A stretch of DNA of 64,000 bases from the NCBI GenBank assembly GCA_026129905.1, contig JAHCHE010000009.1:210758-274757 (forward strand), written 5' to 3'. The DNA comes from Bryobacteraceae bacterium (lineage in GTDB: Bacteria > Acidobacteriota > Terriglobia > Bryobacterales > Bryobacteraceae). Every line of letters begins with the position of its first letter. The first letter of the stretch is position 1. Position numbers and translations under genes: made by a program. Positions 28,154 through 39,067 of this stretch are shown here, in pieces. The notes beneath the pieces are model-generated. The model worked only from the letters and a program-made list of their open reading frames with translations. It made no database searches and had not been told where the DNA came from.

Positions 28154-28576
28154 ATGACGGCTCGAAACAAAATCATCGCCGCCGCAGCGGCTGTGGTTGT
28201 GGTGTTCCTGATCGGCTTCGTCCCGCAATTCCGCAAGGCGAGAGCGATGCGAAGCGAGCTGGCAACCGGACAGGAACGGATCGCGTCCCTGGAAATGAAA
28301 CTGAAGCAGGCCGAGCTGCGCGACCTGATGGGTCTGGCGTACCTGGAAACAAACCGGAAGAATTTCGGCACGGCGCGGCAGTATTCGACGGAATTCTTCA
28401 CGAAAGCCCCCGATGTGGCCGCCGGGACATCCGATCCGGCGCTCGCCGGCTTGCTGCAGGAGATTCAGCAGCGGCGCGACGAACTCACGGCCGGGCTGGC
28501 GCAGGCGCGACCGGAGATTCGGCAGGAAATCGAGGATATTTTTCTGAAACTATACGAAAATACCCGTAAGTATTGA
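28154..28576 (+). CDS. Membrane-anchored helical protein of unknown function
   Basis: 140 residues. A signal-anchor helix covers 6-23, then a predicted coiled coil (about 32-55) and helical hairpins around 60-135 that look TPR-like (GLAYLETNRKNFGTARQYS). It starts 7 nt after the protease gene and is surely in the same transcript. It may act as a partner or regulator of the protease, but nothing in it shows this directly. Confidence 0.75.
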   Translation: MTARNKIIAAAAAVVVVFLIGFVPQFRKARAMRSELATGQERIASLEMKLKQAELRDLMGLAYLETNRKNFGTARQYSTEFFTKAPDVAAGTSDPALAGLLQEIQQRRDELTAGLAQARPEIRQEIEDIFLKLYENTRKY

Positions 28577-28646
28577 AGCAATGCGCGGCGTATGGGACCC
28601 GCGCATCGACGAGCGGGGGACCGGCGGGGCGATATTGGAGGGCGCC

Positions 28647-30503
28647 ATGACGAACGGGGGATTCTCGCCGATCCGGCGGACGGACGGCTATCTGCCGATC
28701 GAGGACTATGGCCTGATCGGCGACGGAAAAACGGCGGCGCTGGTAGGGCGTGACGGCTCGGTGGCGTGGCTGTGCGCGCCGCGGTTCGATTCGCCTCCGC
28801 TGTTCTGCGAAATTCTCGACGCCAAGCGGGGCGGAGGGTTCCGCGTGGCGCCGCGCGACTTGGCCACCGCCCGACAATACTACGAGCCGGACACGGGAGT
28901 GTTGCACACGGAGATGCAAACGCCGGCCGGCCTCGTCCGGCTGACCGATGCGCTCACGCTGCAATCGGGGGTGGACCTGCGCGAGGGCGTATCGGCCGCC
29001 CGCCACGAATTGGTGCGCCGCGTGGCGGTGTTGGACGGCGAGGCATGGCTGAACGTCGAGTTGACGCCGCGCGGACCGCATCGCGCCGAACAGGCCGGCG
29101 GCGGGCTGCGGATCGCTTGTCCGCAACGCGCGGACCTCCCGCTGCACTTGTCGGCGAGTTTTCCGCTCGAGGGTCTGCGCTCGACGCTCCGGCTTCGCGC
29201 CGGAGAAAGCGCGTTCCTCGTGCTGCGCTGGAGCGGCGCGACGGGACGGCAGACGGGCTTTGCGCCGGAGGCCGCGCTCGACCAGACGGCGGATGTGTGG
29301 CGGCGCTGGACGGCGCGCTGCCGTTATGAGGGGCCGCAAAAAGCGCTGGTGTGCCGGTCGGCCATCACGCTTAAGCTGCTGGACTATTTCGAATCGGGGG
29401 CGATGGTAGCCGCGCCGACCTCGTCGCTTCCGGAAGCGATCGGCGGGGTGCGGAACTGGGACTACCGGTTCGCCTGGATCCGTGACGCGGCGTTCTCGGT
29501 CTTCGCGCTGCACCGTATCGGGTACAGCGATGAAGCGGCCGCGTTCCTGAGTTGGGTACTGGACGCCGTGGAGCGTCACGGGCAGCCGCAGGTGCTGTAC
29601 GACCTGGACGGGCTTGTTCCGGAACCCGAGCGGGAGGATGGAGAACTGGAAGGGTACCGCCGGTCCGCTCCCGTTCGCTGGGGCAACGGCGCGGCCGACC
29701 AGGTGCAGCATGACGTCTACGGCGAGATTCTCGACTGCGCGTATCAGTGGGCCGGGCATCACGGCGCGCTGGACGCGGCGTTATGGAAAAAGCTGCGATC
29801 TCTGATCGAGACGGCGGCGCGGGTCTGGAGAAAGCCGGACCACGGCATCTGGGAGGTTCGCACTCCGGGGCGCGCTTTCACGTATTCCGCAGCGCTGTGC
29901 CAGGTGGCTCTGGACCGCGGCGCGCGGCTCGCCAGGCGGTATGGTCTGCCCGCGGATGTGGAACGGTGGCAAGCGACCGCCGACGAGATCCGTGACGCGA
30001 TTCTCGACGAAGCCTGGGACCCGGAGCTGAACTCCCTTACGGAACACCTGGGGGGCGGGGGACTGGATGCCAGCCTGCTTACCCTGCCGATCCGCAGGAT
30101 CGTGCGACCATACGATCCGCGCATGGTGGCGACAACGGAAGCGATCGTGCGACGTCTGGGCGCGGGCGGCGGGCTGCTGTACCGCTACCTGCCCCATGAA
30201 TCGCCGGACGGGCTGCCGGGAGAGGAGGGCGCGTTTTTGCTGTGCAGCTTCTGGCTGGTGGACAACCTGGCTGGGCAGGGGCGGATGCAGGAGGCGATGG
30301 ATCTTTACGACTCGCTGTGCGCGCGCGCGGGACCGCTGGGTCTGCTGCCGGAGCAGATCGACGCCGCGAGCGGCGCCTTCCTGGGCAACTATCCGCAGGC
30401 GTTCAGCCACATCGGCGTGATCGCGAGCGGGTTCAATCTCGCCAGGAAACTGGTTGCCGCGTCCAAACGGGAAGAACCGCCGTTGGACGAGCGGCTTGAT
30501 TGA
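28647..30503 (+). CDS. Glycoside hydrolase family 15 protein (glucoamylase/trehalase-like)
   Basis: 618 residues from the ATG at 28647 with GGAGGG upstream; a longer start at 28581 adds 22 atypical residues. An N-terminal beta-sandwich (about 1-240, GYLPIEDYGLIGD) is followed by an alpha/alpha-barrel with the family signature GGVRNWDYRFAWIRDAAF. The LLPEQ segment matches the region of the second catalytic Glu. No signal peptide, so it acts in the cytosol. Such enzymes hydrolyse trehalose or alpha-glucans; which one cannot be told from sequence alone. Spacing of 70 bp from the preceding gene makes co-transcription likely. Confidence 0.9.
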   Translation: MTNGGFSPIRRTDGYLPIEDYGLIGDGKTAALVGRDGSVAWLCAPRFDSPPLFCEILDAKRGGGFRVAPRDLATARQYYEPDTGVLHTEMQTPAGLVRLTDALTLQSGVDLREGVSAARHELVRRVAVLDGEAWLNVELTPRGPHRAEQAGGGLRIACPQRADLPLHLSASFPLEGLRSTLRLRAGESAFLVLRWSGATGRQTGFAPEAALDQTADVWRRWTARCRYEGPQKALVCRSAITLKLLDYFESGAMVAAPTSSLPEAIGGVRNWDYRFAWIRDAAFSVFALHRIGYSDEAAAFLSWVLDAVERHGQPQVLYDLDGLVPEPEREDGELEGYRRSAPVRWGNGAADQVQHDVYGEILDCAYQWAGHHGALDAALWKKLRSLIETAARVWRKPDHGIWEVRTPGRAFTYSAALCQVALDRGARLARRYGLPADVERWQATADEIRDAILDEAWDPELNSLTEHLGGGGLDASLLTLPIRRIVRPYDPRMVATTEAIVRRLGAGGGLLYRYLPHESPDGLPGEEGAFLLCSFWLVDNLAGQGRMQEAMDLYDSLCARAGPLGLLPEQIDAASGAFLGNYPQAFSHIGVIASGFNLARKLVAASKREEPPLDERLD

Positions 30504-30557
30504 CGGCGCGGCGCGTGAGGGAACGCGGCGCCGGTAACGACGATTGGAGGTGGCGAC

Positions 30558-31229
30558 ATGATAATTCGACTGGCCGTGATGGGGTTCGTCTTTGCCGTTG
30601 CGTCTCAGGCGCAACCGGCTCACGTGAAGCGACTGAATGCGGCCACAACCGTTCTGACCGAAACCTTGGGCATGGCCGACCGGAGCATCCCGCAAGATCT
30701 GCTGGATCGCAGCCGCTGCATTGTGGTGGTGCCCGGCCTGAAAAAAGGAGCGTTCATTTTTGGAGGCAGGTACGGACGAGGCTTCCTGAGCTGCCGCAAG
30801 CAGGACGGCGTGGGTTGGACTGCGCCCGGCGGCGTTCGCATCGAAGGGGGCAGCTTCGGTCTGCAGGCGGGCGGCAAGGAAACCGATGTCATTCTCCTGG
30901 TGATGAACGAGCGGGGAGTCCAGCGCCTGATGACGAGCCGGTTCACTCTGGGCGGGCAGGCTTCGGTGGCGGCAGGCCCGGTCGGACGCACGGCGACAGC
31001 GGAGACGGACGCGCTGCTGACGGCGGAGATTTTGTCCTGGTCCCGCTCGCGCGGGGTTTTCGCCGGCGTTTCGCTGCAAGGCGCCACTCTGCGGCAGGAC
31101 CTTGGAACCAACCGGGAACTCTACGGCCGAACAATCGAGAACCGCGAAGTCATCGAGAAAGACCCCGCCATTCCGCCGAGCGCCGGTCCGTTCATCGAGC
31201 TTCTGAATCGCCACTCCAGCCGCAGGTGA
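30558..31229 (+). CDS. Lipid-binding SYLF (Ysc84) domain protein, secreted
   Basis: 223 residues. A short signal peptide ends near ASQAQPAH. The SYLF domain fills residues 35-200, with the typical CIVVVPGLKKGAFIFG and GGRYGRGF segments and the later GVFAGVSLQGATL stretch. SYLF domains bind phosphoinositides in eukaryotes; the bacterial secreted versions are usually periplasmic or outer-membrane associated and poorly understood. ATG has GGAGGTGGCGAC upstream. It ends just before the convergent ankyrin/LssY_C gene. Confidence 0.9.
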   Translation: MIIRLAVMGFVFAVASQAQPAHVKRLNAATTVLTETLGMADRSIPQDLLDRSRCIVVVPGLKKGAFIFGGRYGRGFLSCRKQDGVGWTAPGGVRIEGGSFGLQAGGKETDVILLVMNERGVQRLMTSRFTLGGQASVAAGPVGRTATAETDALLTAEILSWSRSRGVFAGVSLQGATLRQDLGTNRELYGRTIENREVIEKDPAIPPSAGPFIELLNRHSSRR

Positions 31230-31251
31230 GCTGCTCGACCAGGCCGGCGCT

Positions 31252-33033
31252 TCAAGATCCACCTGTTACCGCGGCGGGCCGGCGCTCGTGTTCCGGCTCC
31301 AGGTGCAGGACCATGATACGGCCGTCGGTGCGAATCTCGTCGCCGGTGGCGTTGCGCGAGAGGCGTGGCGCCTCGGGGCGGTCCACCAGCGAATAACCTG
31401 TCGCCACCGTGGTGAACAGCAGATCGTCGGCTATCTTCTGGCGTTCCTTGTCGATCTCCGGATCGATGAGGTGATACCATTGCGTGCCCCTCCGCCCGAC
31501 GCCGATTCCGATGTCGTGGGTCGCCGACGCGATCCAGACCGGCTGGTTCCGGTATGTCTCCGGCCGCCGGTAAATGCGCAAGTGGTGGCGCTTGGCGACG
31601 GTGTTCAGGTCCTTCTGATATTCGTAGTCCGGCTCCTTACCTTCCAGCAGGAGCCTGGCGAACGGCGCCTCCTCATAGCCGCCGCGGCGCAGGGCCGCGA
31701 ACGCCGTCCGGAAGCCGGTCCTCAGACCGAGGCCCCTCGCTTCGAGCCAGCCGGCCAGCCGGAAGCCGGCCTCGAGATCTTCCGCCGCTCCGATGAACAT
31801 CAGGTTGATGATGTCGGACTCCTCTCCGCCGGGCGTCCTGACGCGCAGCGGCTGCGCCCGAATGGCTTCGACCAGTTCCGGCGTCGGCTCCACTTCACGC
31901 CAGTCCTTCTGCGGCGCGCGGGTGTTCAGGTTCTCCGGGACGGCTACGCGCAAGATCAGTTCCGTGCCCGCCGGGTAGTCGATCTCGCGGCCGAGGGTGA
32001 GATTGTAGGCATGGGTCGACCAGCGCAGCCCTTCGGAAACCCCGGGGAACACAAAGCCCAGGCCGCGCAGGCCGAGGGTCCACCTGCTCACCACCTCATT
32101 CGGGAAAGGCACGCCGACGATCCGCCCGTGGCTGACGGTCTCGCGCGCATTCCCCACGTCGACGACTCGCGTCGCGAGGCGGGTGACGGCGCCGTCGGCA
32201 TGGATGAAATTCGTCAGATCGAGGATCGCTTCCGCGCGCGTGTAACGGTTGCGCGCCGCCCGCGCCGTCAGGATCGTTCCCTCCACCTTCGTTCCGGGTT
32301 CGAGAATAATGCGGCCTGAGCCGCGGACCGGCGCGATCACCACTCCGCGAATCTTGTCTCCACTTCGCGACTGTTTGCTATGGAGAGGCTCAGTGAGCCG
32401 CACCCAGATCTCGACGCCCGCGGGAACTTCCGCGTCGAGCGCCGCCGTCAAGCCCTGGAGATCGTTCCGGCCGGCCAGGGCGCGCAAGCCGTCGATGTAG
32501 GAGATCATGCGGCTCGCTTCGTTGTGGCTGCGGCCGTGTGCGGCGCCGGCCTGTAATAGCAAGTGGTGCAGAGCCTCCTGCGGGTTGGCTTCCTCCCAAT
32601 CGAGCGCCGTATTGCCGTAGTCGTCCTCGGCGTTGATGTCGGCCTCGCGTTCAATGATGATTTCCGCGAGTTCGCGGTAGTCTCGATGGACTTTCCGGTT
32701 GTTGGATTGAAACGCGCCAATGGCGATCCAGTGGAGCGCCGTCCGGCCCTGTTCTCCCCTGGCGTTCACGTCCGCTCCCGCTTCGACCAGGGCGCGCGCC
32801 CGCTGAATCTGCCCCCGGATGTCTTTGTTCTTGTTCTCCCAAGCGGCTTGTTGGAGCGTCTCGACCAGTTCCGTGGCGTTGCTCGCGGTTTTCTCAGCCG
32901 CCGCCGGTCCGGCCAGCAGCGCGGCGAGGCACGCCACCGCCCACCCGGCGGCGCGAGGTGAACACGGAGCCCCCGCCCGCGAATCCCCCAGCGCGGCGAT
33001 TGACGCACAATGCCCTTTCCGCCCAGCGTACAT
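31252..33033 (-). CDS. Secreted ankyrin-repeat protein with LssY C-terminal domain
   Basis: 593 residues from the ATG at 33033, with GAGAGGA upstream. A longer open frame upstream lies opposite the plus-strand gene at 33079 and is not real. Order: signal region about 25-48 ending AGPAAA, ankyrin repeats (about 60-160, including GADVNARGEQGRTALHW), a middle beta-rich region with GTKVEGTIL, and an LssY_C domain (about 385-575). LssY_C occurs in membrane proteins linked to secretion and phosphatase fusions, with no agreed activity. It shares a 45-bp divergent promoter region with the next gene. Confidence 0.85.
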   Translation of the reverse strand: MYAGRKGHCASIAALGDSRAGAPCSPRAAGWAVACLAALLAGPAAAEKTASNATELVETLQQAAWENKNKDIRGQIQRARALVEAGADVNARGEQGRTALHWIAIGAFQSNNRKVHRDYRELAEIIIEREADINAEDDYGNTALDWEEANPQEALHHLLLQAGAAHGRSHNEASRMISYIDGLRALAGRNDLQGLTAALDAEVPAGVEIWVRLTEPLHSKQSRSGDKIRGVVIAPVRGSGRIILEPGTKVEGTILTARAARNRYTRAEAILDLTNFIHADGAVTRLATRVVDVGNARETVSHGRIVGVPFPNEVVSRWTLGLRGLGFVFPGVSEGLRWSTHAYNLTLGREIDYPAGTELILRVAVPENLNTRAPQKDWREVEPTPELVEAIRAQPLRVRTPGGEESDIINLMFIGAAEDLEAGFRLAGWLEARGLGLRTGFRTAFAALRRGGYEEAPFARLLLEGKEPDYEYQKDLNTVAKRHHLRIYRRPETYRNQPVWIASATHDIGIGVGRRGTQWYHLIDPEIDKERQKIADDLLFTTVATGYSLVDRPEAPRLSRNATGDEIRTDGRIMVLHLEPEHERRPAAVTGGS

Positions 33034-33078
33034 CGTGGTATCGTCCTCTCTATTAGTATCAATATCAGGAGAACCATC

Positions 33079-33777
33079 ATGAAGATCCAACTGTTTGCGC
33101 TGTGCGTTCTCACGATGCTGGGGCTTTCCCTCAAGGCGCAGGCGCCTGGAACGGGCAGGGCGCTTTCCGTCGAGCATGCGGTGCCGTTCGGTACGATTGC
33201 GGGGAAACTGTTGCTCGTTGGCAACTACCTTGTGTTCGTCGACGAGCAACAACCGGAAGCCTCCTTTGTCGTTTCCAAAGGCGCGATCGAAAGGCTCACC
33301 GCCGAGGGAGCGGAAATCACCGTGCTCACTCGCGATTCGGTCCGCAATCGCACGGGGGAAGTCAAGCGTCTGAGTTTTCGCGTTGCGCCGGGTACGGACC
33401 CCGCGCTGGTGACGGGTTGGTACGGGACCGGCGTCTCGGCGTCGGCGCCGGCGGCCCCGCCCTCGCCTTCCGCGCCCGCCTCCGGAGGAGACGTACTGAC
33501 GTATTCGGCCAACCACAATCACCGGATCGGCGAGTGCCGTGGCCGGCTGATCGTCACGCCGGACCAGGTCAGTTTCGAGTCGGTGGAGTCGATCAGTCAC
33601 TCCCGCCGCTGGGATTACAGGTCCATCAGGGAGATCAAGATGGACAACCCGTACCAGATCGAGATCCGGGCGTTCACGGGCGGGAACTACAAGATTCGAC
33701 TCGAAGGCGACGGCATGGACCCAGACGTGTATAAGACCCTGGTCGACCGGGTGGCTATGGCTCGGGCGGGACGCTAG
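33079..33777 (+). CDS. Secreted protein of unknown function
   Basis: 232 residues. AGGAGA precedes the ATG at 33079. Signal peptide 1-20 (cleavage after SLKAQA). Two beta-rich halves are separated by an Ala/Pro/Ser linker (about 118-136); the second half ([17 protein letters not shown] to the end) resembles a PH-like or GRAM-like small beta domain. No family can be named with confidence. Divergent from the ankyrin/LssY_C gene, and 5 nt upstream of prpB, so the prp operon may be read through from it. Confidence 0.75.
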   Translation: MKIQLFALCVLTMLGLSLKAQAPGTGRALSVEHAVPFGTIAGKLLLVGNYLVFVDEQQPEASFVVSKGAIERLTAEGAEITVLTRDSVRNRTGEVKRLSFRVAPGTDPALVTGWYGTGVSASAPAAPPSPSAPASGGDVLTYSANHNHRIGECRGRLIVTPDQVSFESVESISHSRRWDYRSIREIKMDNPYQIEIRAFTGGNYKIRLEGDGMDPDVYKTLVDRVAMARAGR

Positions 33778-33782
33778 GAGGG

Positions 33783-34670
33783 ATGGAAACGGCCGTCCGT
33801 AGCGCCGGGGCGCGCTTGCGGGCCGCGATGGATGCGGAGCGGCCGCTGCAACTGGCCGGCGCCATCAACGCCTACTGCGCGCTGCTCGCCGAACGGGCGG
33901 GCTTCCGGGCGCTGTACCTGTCGGGCGCGGGAATCGCCAACGCCTCTTTGGGATTGCCGGACCTGGCGCTGACGAGCCTGGCCGATGTCGCGGAAGATCT
34001 GCGCCGCATCACGGGCGCGACCAGCCTGCCTGTGCTGGTGGATGCCGACACCGGCTGGGGTTCCGCCCTGATGATTGCGCGGACCATTCGCGAGCTGACG
34101 CGCGCCGGGGCGGCGGGCTGTCACCTGGAAGACCAGGTCCAGGCCAAGCGTTGCGGTCACCGTCCCGGGAAGGTTCTCGCGCCGCCCGAAGAGATGGTGG
34201 ACCGCGTCAGAGCCGCCGTGGATGCCCGCGCGGACGACTCGTTTGTCGTCATTGCGCGGACGGACGCCATCGCGGTGGAGGGAGTGGACGCGGCGATCGA
34301 ACGCGCGCGGCGGTACGTGGACGCCGGCGCCGACGCCATTTTCGCCGAAGCGGTGACCACGCTTGACGACTATCGGAGATTTGCCGATGCGACGGGAGCG
34401 CCGGTGCTGGCGAACATCACCGAGTTCGGCAGGACGCCGATGTTCACGGCCGAACAACTCGGCGAAGTCGGGGTGCGCCTGGTGATCTATCCGCTCTCCG
34501 CGTTTCGCGCCATGAGCGCGGCGGCCGCAAGCGTCTATAAAGCGATCCGGGACGACGGCACGCAGAAACGCGCGATTGCCTCTATGCAGACGCGCGACGA
34601 ACTGTACGACGTCCTGGGCTATCGCGCATACGAACGCAAACTGGACGAACTGTTCGGGAGGGAAGAATGA
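33783..34670 (+). CDS. prpB: 2-methylisocitrate lyase
   Basis: 295 residues, the usual length. The signature KRCGHRPGK with the catalytic Cys, and the metal-binding segment DADTGWG (about residues 88-94), identify the PEP mutase/isocitrate lyase superfamily. The first gene of prpBCD, it splits 2-methylisocitrate into pyruvate and succinate in the methylcitrate cycle of propionate use. Its stop overlaps the prpC start (ATGA). AGGAGGG stands almost against the ATG, but homologous sequence begins only a few residues in, so this start is kept. Confidence 0.93.
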   Translation: METAVRSAGARLRAAMDAERPLQLAGAINAYCALLAERAGFRALYLSGAGIANASLGLPDLALTSLADVAEDLRRITGATSLPVLVDADTGWGSALMIARTIRELTRAGAAGCHLEDQVQAKRCGHRPGKVLAPPEEMVDRVRAAVDARADDSFVVIARTDAIAVEGVDAAIERARRYVDAGADAIFAEAVTTLDDYRRFADATGAPVLANITEFGRTPMFTAEQLGEVGVRLVIYPLSAFRAMSAAAASVYKAIRDDGTQKRAIASMQTRDELYDVLGYRAYERKLDELFGREE

Positions 34671-35821
34671 GCGCAGGCGACACCCCGGTGAAGACATCGG
34701 GAGGAAAAGCCACCGGCGCCGGGCTGCGGGGGCAGACGGCAGGTGAAACGGCGATCGCGACGGTGGGGAAAGCCGGGCGGGGGCTGACCTACCGGGGCTA
34801 CTCGATCGAAGACCTGGCGGAGAATGCGCAATTGGAGGAGGTGGCGTGCCTGCTGCTCGATGGCGAGCTTCCCAACGCGTCGCAACTCGCGGCGTACAAG
34901 AAGCGGCTGAAGGCCATGCGCGGCCTGCCGGACGCGCTGAAAGCGGTGCTCGAACGCATTCCCAAAGGCGCCCATCCGATGGACGTTCTGCGGACCGGGT
35001 GCTCGATGCTGGGGACGCTGGAGTCGGAGCGGGACTTCAGCCGCCAGCGCGACGTCGCCAACCGGATGTTCGCCTCGTTCCCGTCGATGCTCGGTTACTG
35101 GTATCGCTATGCCAACGGCGGCGAGCGCATCGAGGTGGAGACGGACGACGACTCGCTGGCGGGTCACCTGCTGCGCATGTTGTGCGGCCGGCCGGCCTCC
35201 GACCTCCACGTGCGGGCGATGAACTCGTCGCTGATCCTCTACGCCGAACACGAGTTCAACGCTTCCACGTTCGCCTGCCGCGTGTGCGCCTCCACGCTGT
35301 CCGATTTCTACTCCGCGGTTACGGCGGGCATCGGCACGCTGCGCGGACCGCTCCACGGCGGCGCGAACGAGGCGGCGATGGCGTTGATCGAGCGCTACTC
35401 GACGCCGGAGGAGGCGCGGCGCGGCGTCGGCGAGATGCTGGCGCGCAAGGAGAAGATCATGGGGTTCGGCCACGCGGTGTACCGGGAGCGCGACCCGAGG
35501 AACGCCGTGATCAAGGCCTGGGCGAAGAAGCTGTCGGAAGCGGCGGGCGACATGCGGCTCTTCGACGTCTCCGAGGCGATCGAGAGCCTGATGCGGGAGG
35601 AGAAGAAGCTCTTCGCCAACCTGGACTTCTTCAGCGCAACGGCGTACCACATGATGGGCATCGCCACCGACCTGTTCACGCCGCTGTTCGTGATTTCGCG
35701 CGTGACGGGCTGGTCCGCGCACATCATCGAGCAGCGGGCGCGCAACGTGCTGATCCGCCCCATCGCCGATTACATCGGTCCCGACAACCGGGCGTGGGTC
35801 CCGCTGGACGCGCGGGCATGA
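34667..35821 (+). CDS. prpC: 2-methylcitrate synthase
   Basis: 384 residues. Citrate synthase fold with HGGANEAAM and [13 protein letters not shown] segments, which hold the active-site His residues; a conserved Asp lies in the C-terminal region. The position between prpB and prpD favours the methylcitrate enzyme over housekeeping citrate synthase: it condenses propionyl-CoA and oxaloacetate. Ala follows the His where many citrate synthases have Arg, a variation also known among methylcitrate synthases. Coupled at both ends by 4-nt ATGA overlaps. Confidence 0.9.
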   Translation: MSAGDTPVKTSGGKATGAGLRGQTAGETAIATVGKAGRGLTYRGYSIEDLAENAQLEEVACLLLDGELPNASQLAAYKKRLKAMRGLPDALKAVLERIPKGAHPMDVLRTGCSMLGTLESERDFSRQRDVANRMFASFPSMLGYWYRYANGGERIEVETDDDSLAGHLLRMLCGRPASDLHVRAMNSSLILYAEHEFNASTFACRVCASTLSDFYSAVTAGIGTLRGPLHGGANEAAMALIERYSTPEEARRGVGEMLARKEKIMGFGHAVYRERDPRNAVIKAWAKKLSEAAGDMRLFDVSEAIESLMREEKKLFANLDFFSATAYHMMGIATDLFTPLFVISRVTGWSAHIIEQRARNVLIRPIADYIGPDNRAWVPLDARA

Positions 35822-37248
35822 CCCGGCCGGTGAAGGACGCCACCCGTCCGCCGGCCGACGCCATTCTCGCCGAGATCGCCGAGTACGTGACGCGCCACGA
35901 TGTCCGGCCGCGCGCCGAGGCGATGGAGACGGCGCGGTACTGCCTGATGGACGCGCTGGGGTGCGCGATGCTCGCGCTCGAGTTCCCCGCCTGCGCGAAG
36001 TTGCTCGGCCCGGTTGTCCCCGGCGCTTCGATGGCCGGCGGCGCGCGCGTGCCCGGCACGGGCTATGAGCTGGACCCGGTGCGCGCGGCCTTCAATCTCG
36101 GGACGATGATCCGCTGGCTGGACTACAACGACACCTGGCTGGCGGCCGAGTGGGGGCACCCGTCGGATAATCTCGGCGGTTTGCTCGCGGCGGCGGACTT
36201 CATCGGCCGGCGCCGGCCCCTCGGCATGGGCGAACTGCTCGGCTGGCTGATCAAAGCCTACGAGATCCAGGGCGTGCTCGCGCTCGAGAACAGCTTCAAT
36301 CGCGTGGGACTGGATCACGTGCTGCTGGTGCGCATCGCCACCGCGGCGGTGGTCACGGCGATGTTCGGCGGCTCGCGCGAGGAGGTCGTCAACGCCGTGT
36401 CGAACGCCTGGGTCGACGGCGGCGCTCTTCGCACGTATCGTCATGCGCCCAACACCGGCTCGAGAAAAAGCTGGGCCGCCGGCGACGCGACCAGCCGGGG
36501 CGTCTGGCTGGCGCTCAACGCTCGTCGGGGCGAAATGGGCTATCCTTCCGCCCTGACGGCGCCCACGTGGGGATTTCAGGACACGCTCTTCCGCGGGCGG
36601 GAGATCCGTCTGGGACGGCCGCTGGGTTCCTACGTGATGGAGAACATCCTTTTTAAGATCTCCTTTCCGGCCGAATTCCACGCCCAGACCGCGGTGGAAG
36701 CGGCCATTGCGCTGCATCCGGCCGTCCGCGGCCGTGTGGATTCCATCGCGCGGATCATCATCGAGACGCAGGAAGCCGGCGTGCGGATCATCGACAAGAC
36801 GGGGCCGCTCGCGAACCCCGCGGATCGCGATCACTGCATCCAGTACATGGTTGCGGTCGCCCTGCTGACAGGCGACCTGCGGGCGGAGGATTACGAGGAC
36901 GACGTCGCTGCCGATCCCCGCATCGACGACTTGCGCGACAAAATGACGGTGGCCGAGAATGAGCGCTTCAGCGCGGACTATCTCGATCCGGACAAGCGCT
37001 CGATTACCAATGCGCTCGAAATCTTCTTCGCCGATGGCGCGAAAACGGACCGCGTCGAGGTAGAGTACCCGATCGGCCACCGCCGCCGCCGGGCCGAGGC
37101 GCTGCCGCTGCTGAACGCGAAGTCCGAGCGGAACCTGGGGGGACGTTTCTCGCCGAGCCGGCGCGGCGAGATCCTCGCTTTATGCCATGACCCACAGCGC
37201 TTGGAAGCAACCCCGGTTCAGGAATTCGTGGACCTCTGGGTCGTCTGA
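35818..37248 (+). CDS. prpD: 2-methylcitrate dehydratase (MmgE/PrpD family)
   Basis: 476 residues from the ATG overlapping the prpC stop. Characteristic MmgE/PrpD segments include [18 protein letters not shown] near residues 100-117 and [10 protein letters not shown] in the second half. It converts 2-methylcitrate to 2-methylaconitate or directly to 2-methylisocitrate. No acnD/prpF follow, so this is the PrpD type that works with a general aconitase. Its 3' end overlaps the next gene by 62 nt. Confidence 0.93.
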   Translation: MTRPVKDATRPPADAILAEIAEYVTRHDVRPRAEAMETARYCLMDALGCAMLALEFPACAKLLGPVVPGASMAGGARVPGTGYELDPVRAAFNLGTMIRWLDYNDTWLAAEWGHPSDNLGGLLAAADFIGRRRPLGMGELLGWLIKAYEIQGVLALENSFNRVGLDHVLLVRIATAAVVTAMFGGSREEVVNAVSNAWVDGGALRTYRHAPNTGSRKSWAAGDATSRGVWLALNARRGEMGYPSALTAPTWGFQDTLFRGREIRLGRPLGSYVMENILFKISFPAEFHAQTAVEAAIALHPAVRGRVDSIARIIIETQEAGVRIIDKTGPLANPADRDHCIQYMVAVALLTGDLRAEDYEDDVAADPRIDDLRDKMTVAENERFSADYLDPDKRSITNALEIFFADGAKTDRVEVEYPIGHRRRRAEALPLLNAKSERNLGGRFSPSRRGEILALCHDPQRLEATPVQEFVDLWVV

Positions 37249-39067
37249 ACCGCGGTTTCTGCTCCTTCAGGCTCTGGTCGCCGCCGGCGCCGCCGCGACG
37301 TGGCTGACCGAAGGGCTGAGCCTGTTCGGCTGGGTCACATTCAACGGCATCGTGGTTGGATGGACGGCTTTGGGCGCGACGGGCGCTGTGCTTGTGTGGC
37401 GCAGAGGCTCGCCACGATTCCACCTGCCCCGTCCGGGCCTGCCGGACGTTCTGCTGACGGCGGGCATGGCCGCCATCGCAGCGATCGCCGGCTTCATCGC
37501 AATCGTAAGTCCACCCAACAGCGTCGACGCGCTGATGTACCACATGCCCCGGGTCGTGTATTGGAAACTCGCGGGCAGCGTCGCGTTCTTTCCAACGCAA
37601 TACCTCAACCAGATCATGCAGCCGCCGCTCGCCGAGTACCTGGTCCTCCACACGTACATCCTCTCCGGGGGCGATCGGTTCGCGAATCTTGTGCAGTTCG
37701 GTGGATTCCTCGCATGCCTCGTCGCCGTCTCGCTTATTGCGAAAGCGCTTGGCGCGGGCAGGCGGGGACAAATCATCGCGGCGCTGTTCTGCGCGACGCT
37801 CCCGAACGGGATCTTGCAGGCGTCGGGGACGAAGAACGAGTGGTTGCTCGCCATGTGGCTGGCCGCCGCGGTCTGCTTCGCATTCCGGAGCAAGTACCTC
37901 TGGATGGGCTTGGCGGTCGGCCTTGCGCTGTTGACGAAGGGCACGGCGTACATCTTCGCGCCTGCTGTCCTGTTGGGCGTCTTCGCGCCGAGGATGAAGC
38001 AGGCGTGGAGAGCGGTTGTGGCCGTGGGGCTGTGCACGTTGGCCATCAACGGTCCGCAGTACTGGCGCAATATCGGCTTGAGCGGTTCGCCCCTCGGCTA
38101 CGACTCCGCGCAGGGCGACGGACTATTCCGCTGGCGGAACGAACGATTCGGCATTCGCCCGGCCGTTTCCAACATGCTGCGGCACATTTCCGAACAGCTC
38201 GGTTCGCGCGGCGAGGCGTGGAATCAGGGCGCGTATCGGGCCGTTCTGCGGGCGCACGGAGTCATCGGGGCCGACCCTAACGATCCGGCAACCACGTGGC
38301 GGTGGTCCGAGTACGAGCCGCCGCGCAACACCAATCATGAGACGGACGCGAACAATCGCTGGCATCTGCTTCTTCTCGCCGGCTGCGTTATCTGGCTCGC
38401 GCCGAGGATGCGGGAGCGCCAGGCGCTGTTCTACTGCCTTTCGATCGGGCTCGCGTTCGTCCTTTTTTGCGCGTACCTGAAGTGGCAGCCGTTTCAGGCT
38501 CGCATGTTCCTGCCGCTGTTTGCGCTGGTATCGCCCATCGCGGGACTCGCGCTCGGGAGGCTGCGGCCGGCCATTCTTCAGGCGGCGCTCTGCCTGTTTC
38601 TGCTGAACAACGCCCGGCCGTATCTGTTCGAAAACTGGATCCGCCCGTTGAAAGGGCCGAACAGCATTCTCGGGACTTCACGGCGCGACGCCTATTTCGC
38701 CGACATGACGCAATGGAATAACAGGGTCCACTTCCTGCGGGCGGTGGACCTGGCGCGGGAAAGCGGGTGCGGCGAAGTCGGCATCGACATCACGCACTTC
38801 CAACTCGAGTACCCGGTACAGGCGCTGTTGCTGGAGACGAATCCCAAGACACGCTTCCAGCATCTGGGCGTAACGAACGCCTCGGCTCGCTACCGCGATC
38901 TGGCCACCCCGCCGCCCTGCGCGGTCGTGTGCCTGCGGTGCGCCGGAGACGCCGGCAAAATCCAGGATTATTCGGCGATAGGCCCACCGGCCGAGGCGGG
39001 CGACTTCCTCGTGTTCACGAAGAACAGGAGCGTTATCAGGAACTCCGCCGCGCCTGCGCCGCCGTGA
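37187..39067 (+). CDS. Polytopic membrane glycosyltransferase-like protein (GT-C/ArnT type)
   Basis: 626 residues. About ten to eleven hydrophobic helices between residues 24 and 465, then a soluble C-terminal domain of about 150 residues. The first periplasmic loop carries [15 protein letters not shown], an acidic-residue loop of the kind that holds the catalytic Asp in GT-C enzymes using polyprenyl-phosphate sugars. The start used overlaps prpD by 62 nt; starts further down would remove the first helix. The 3' end overlaps the convergent acyltransferase gene by 32 bp. Donor and acceptor unknown. Confidence 0.75.
   Translation: MTHSAWKQPRFRNSWTSGSSEPRFLLLQALVAAGAAATWLTEGLSLFGWVTFNGIVVGWTALGATGAVLVWRRGSPRFHLPRPGLPDVLLTAGMAAIAAIAGFIAIVSPPNSVDALMYHMPRVVYWKLAGSVAFFPTQYLNQIMQPPLAEYLVLHTYILSGGDRFANLVQFGGFLACLVAVSLIAKALGAGRRGQIIAALFCATLPNGILQASGTKNEWLLAMWLAAAVCFAFRSKYLWMGLAVGLALLTKGTAYIFAPAVLLGVFAPRMKQAWRAVVAVGLCTLAINGPQYWRNIGLSGSPLGYDSAQGDGLFRWRNERFGIRPAVSNMLRHISEQLGSRGEAWNQGAYRAVLRAHGVIGADPNDPATTWRWSEYEPPRNTNHETDANNRWHLLLLAGCVIWLAPRMRERQALFYCLSIGLAFVLFCAYLKWQPFQARMFLPLFALVSPIAGLALGRLRPAILQAALCLFLLNNARPYLFENWIRPLKGPNSILGTSRRDAYFADMTQWNNRVHFLRAVDLARESGCGEVGIDITHFQLEYPVQALLLETNPKTRFQHLGVTNASARYRDLATPPPCAVVCLRCAGDAGKIQDYSAIGPPAEAGDFLVFTKNRSVIRNSAAPAPP

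Noticed and set aside
33034..33600. Upstream extension of the ankyrin/LssY_C gene
   Set aside because: It overlaps the plus-strand secreted protein in full and the signal peptide begins only after 33033.
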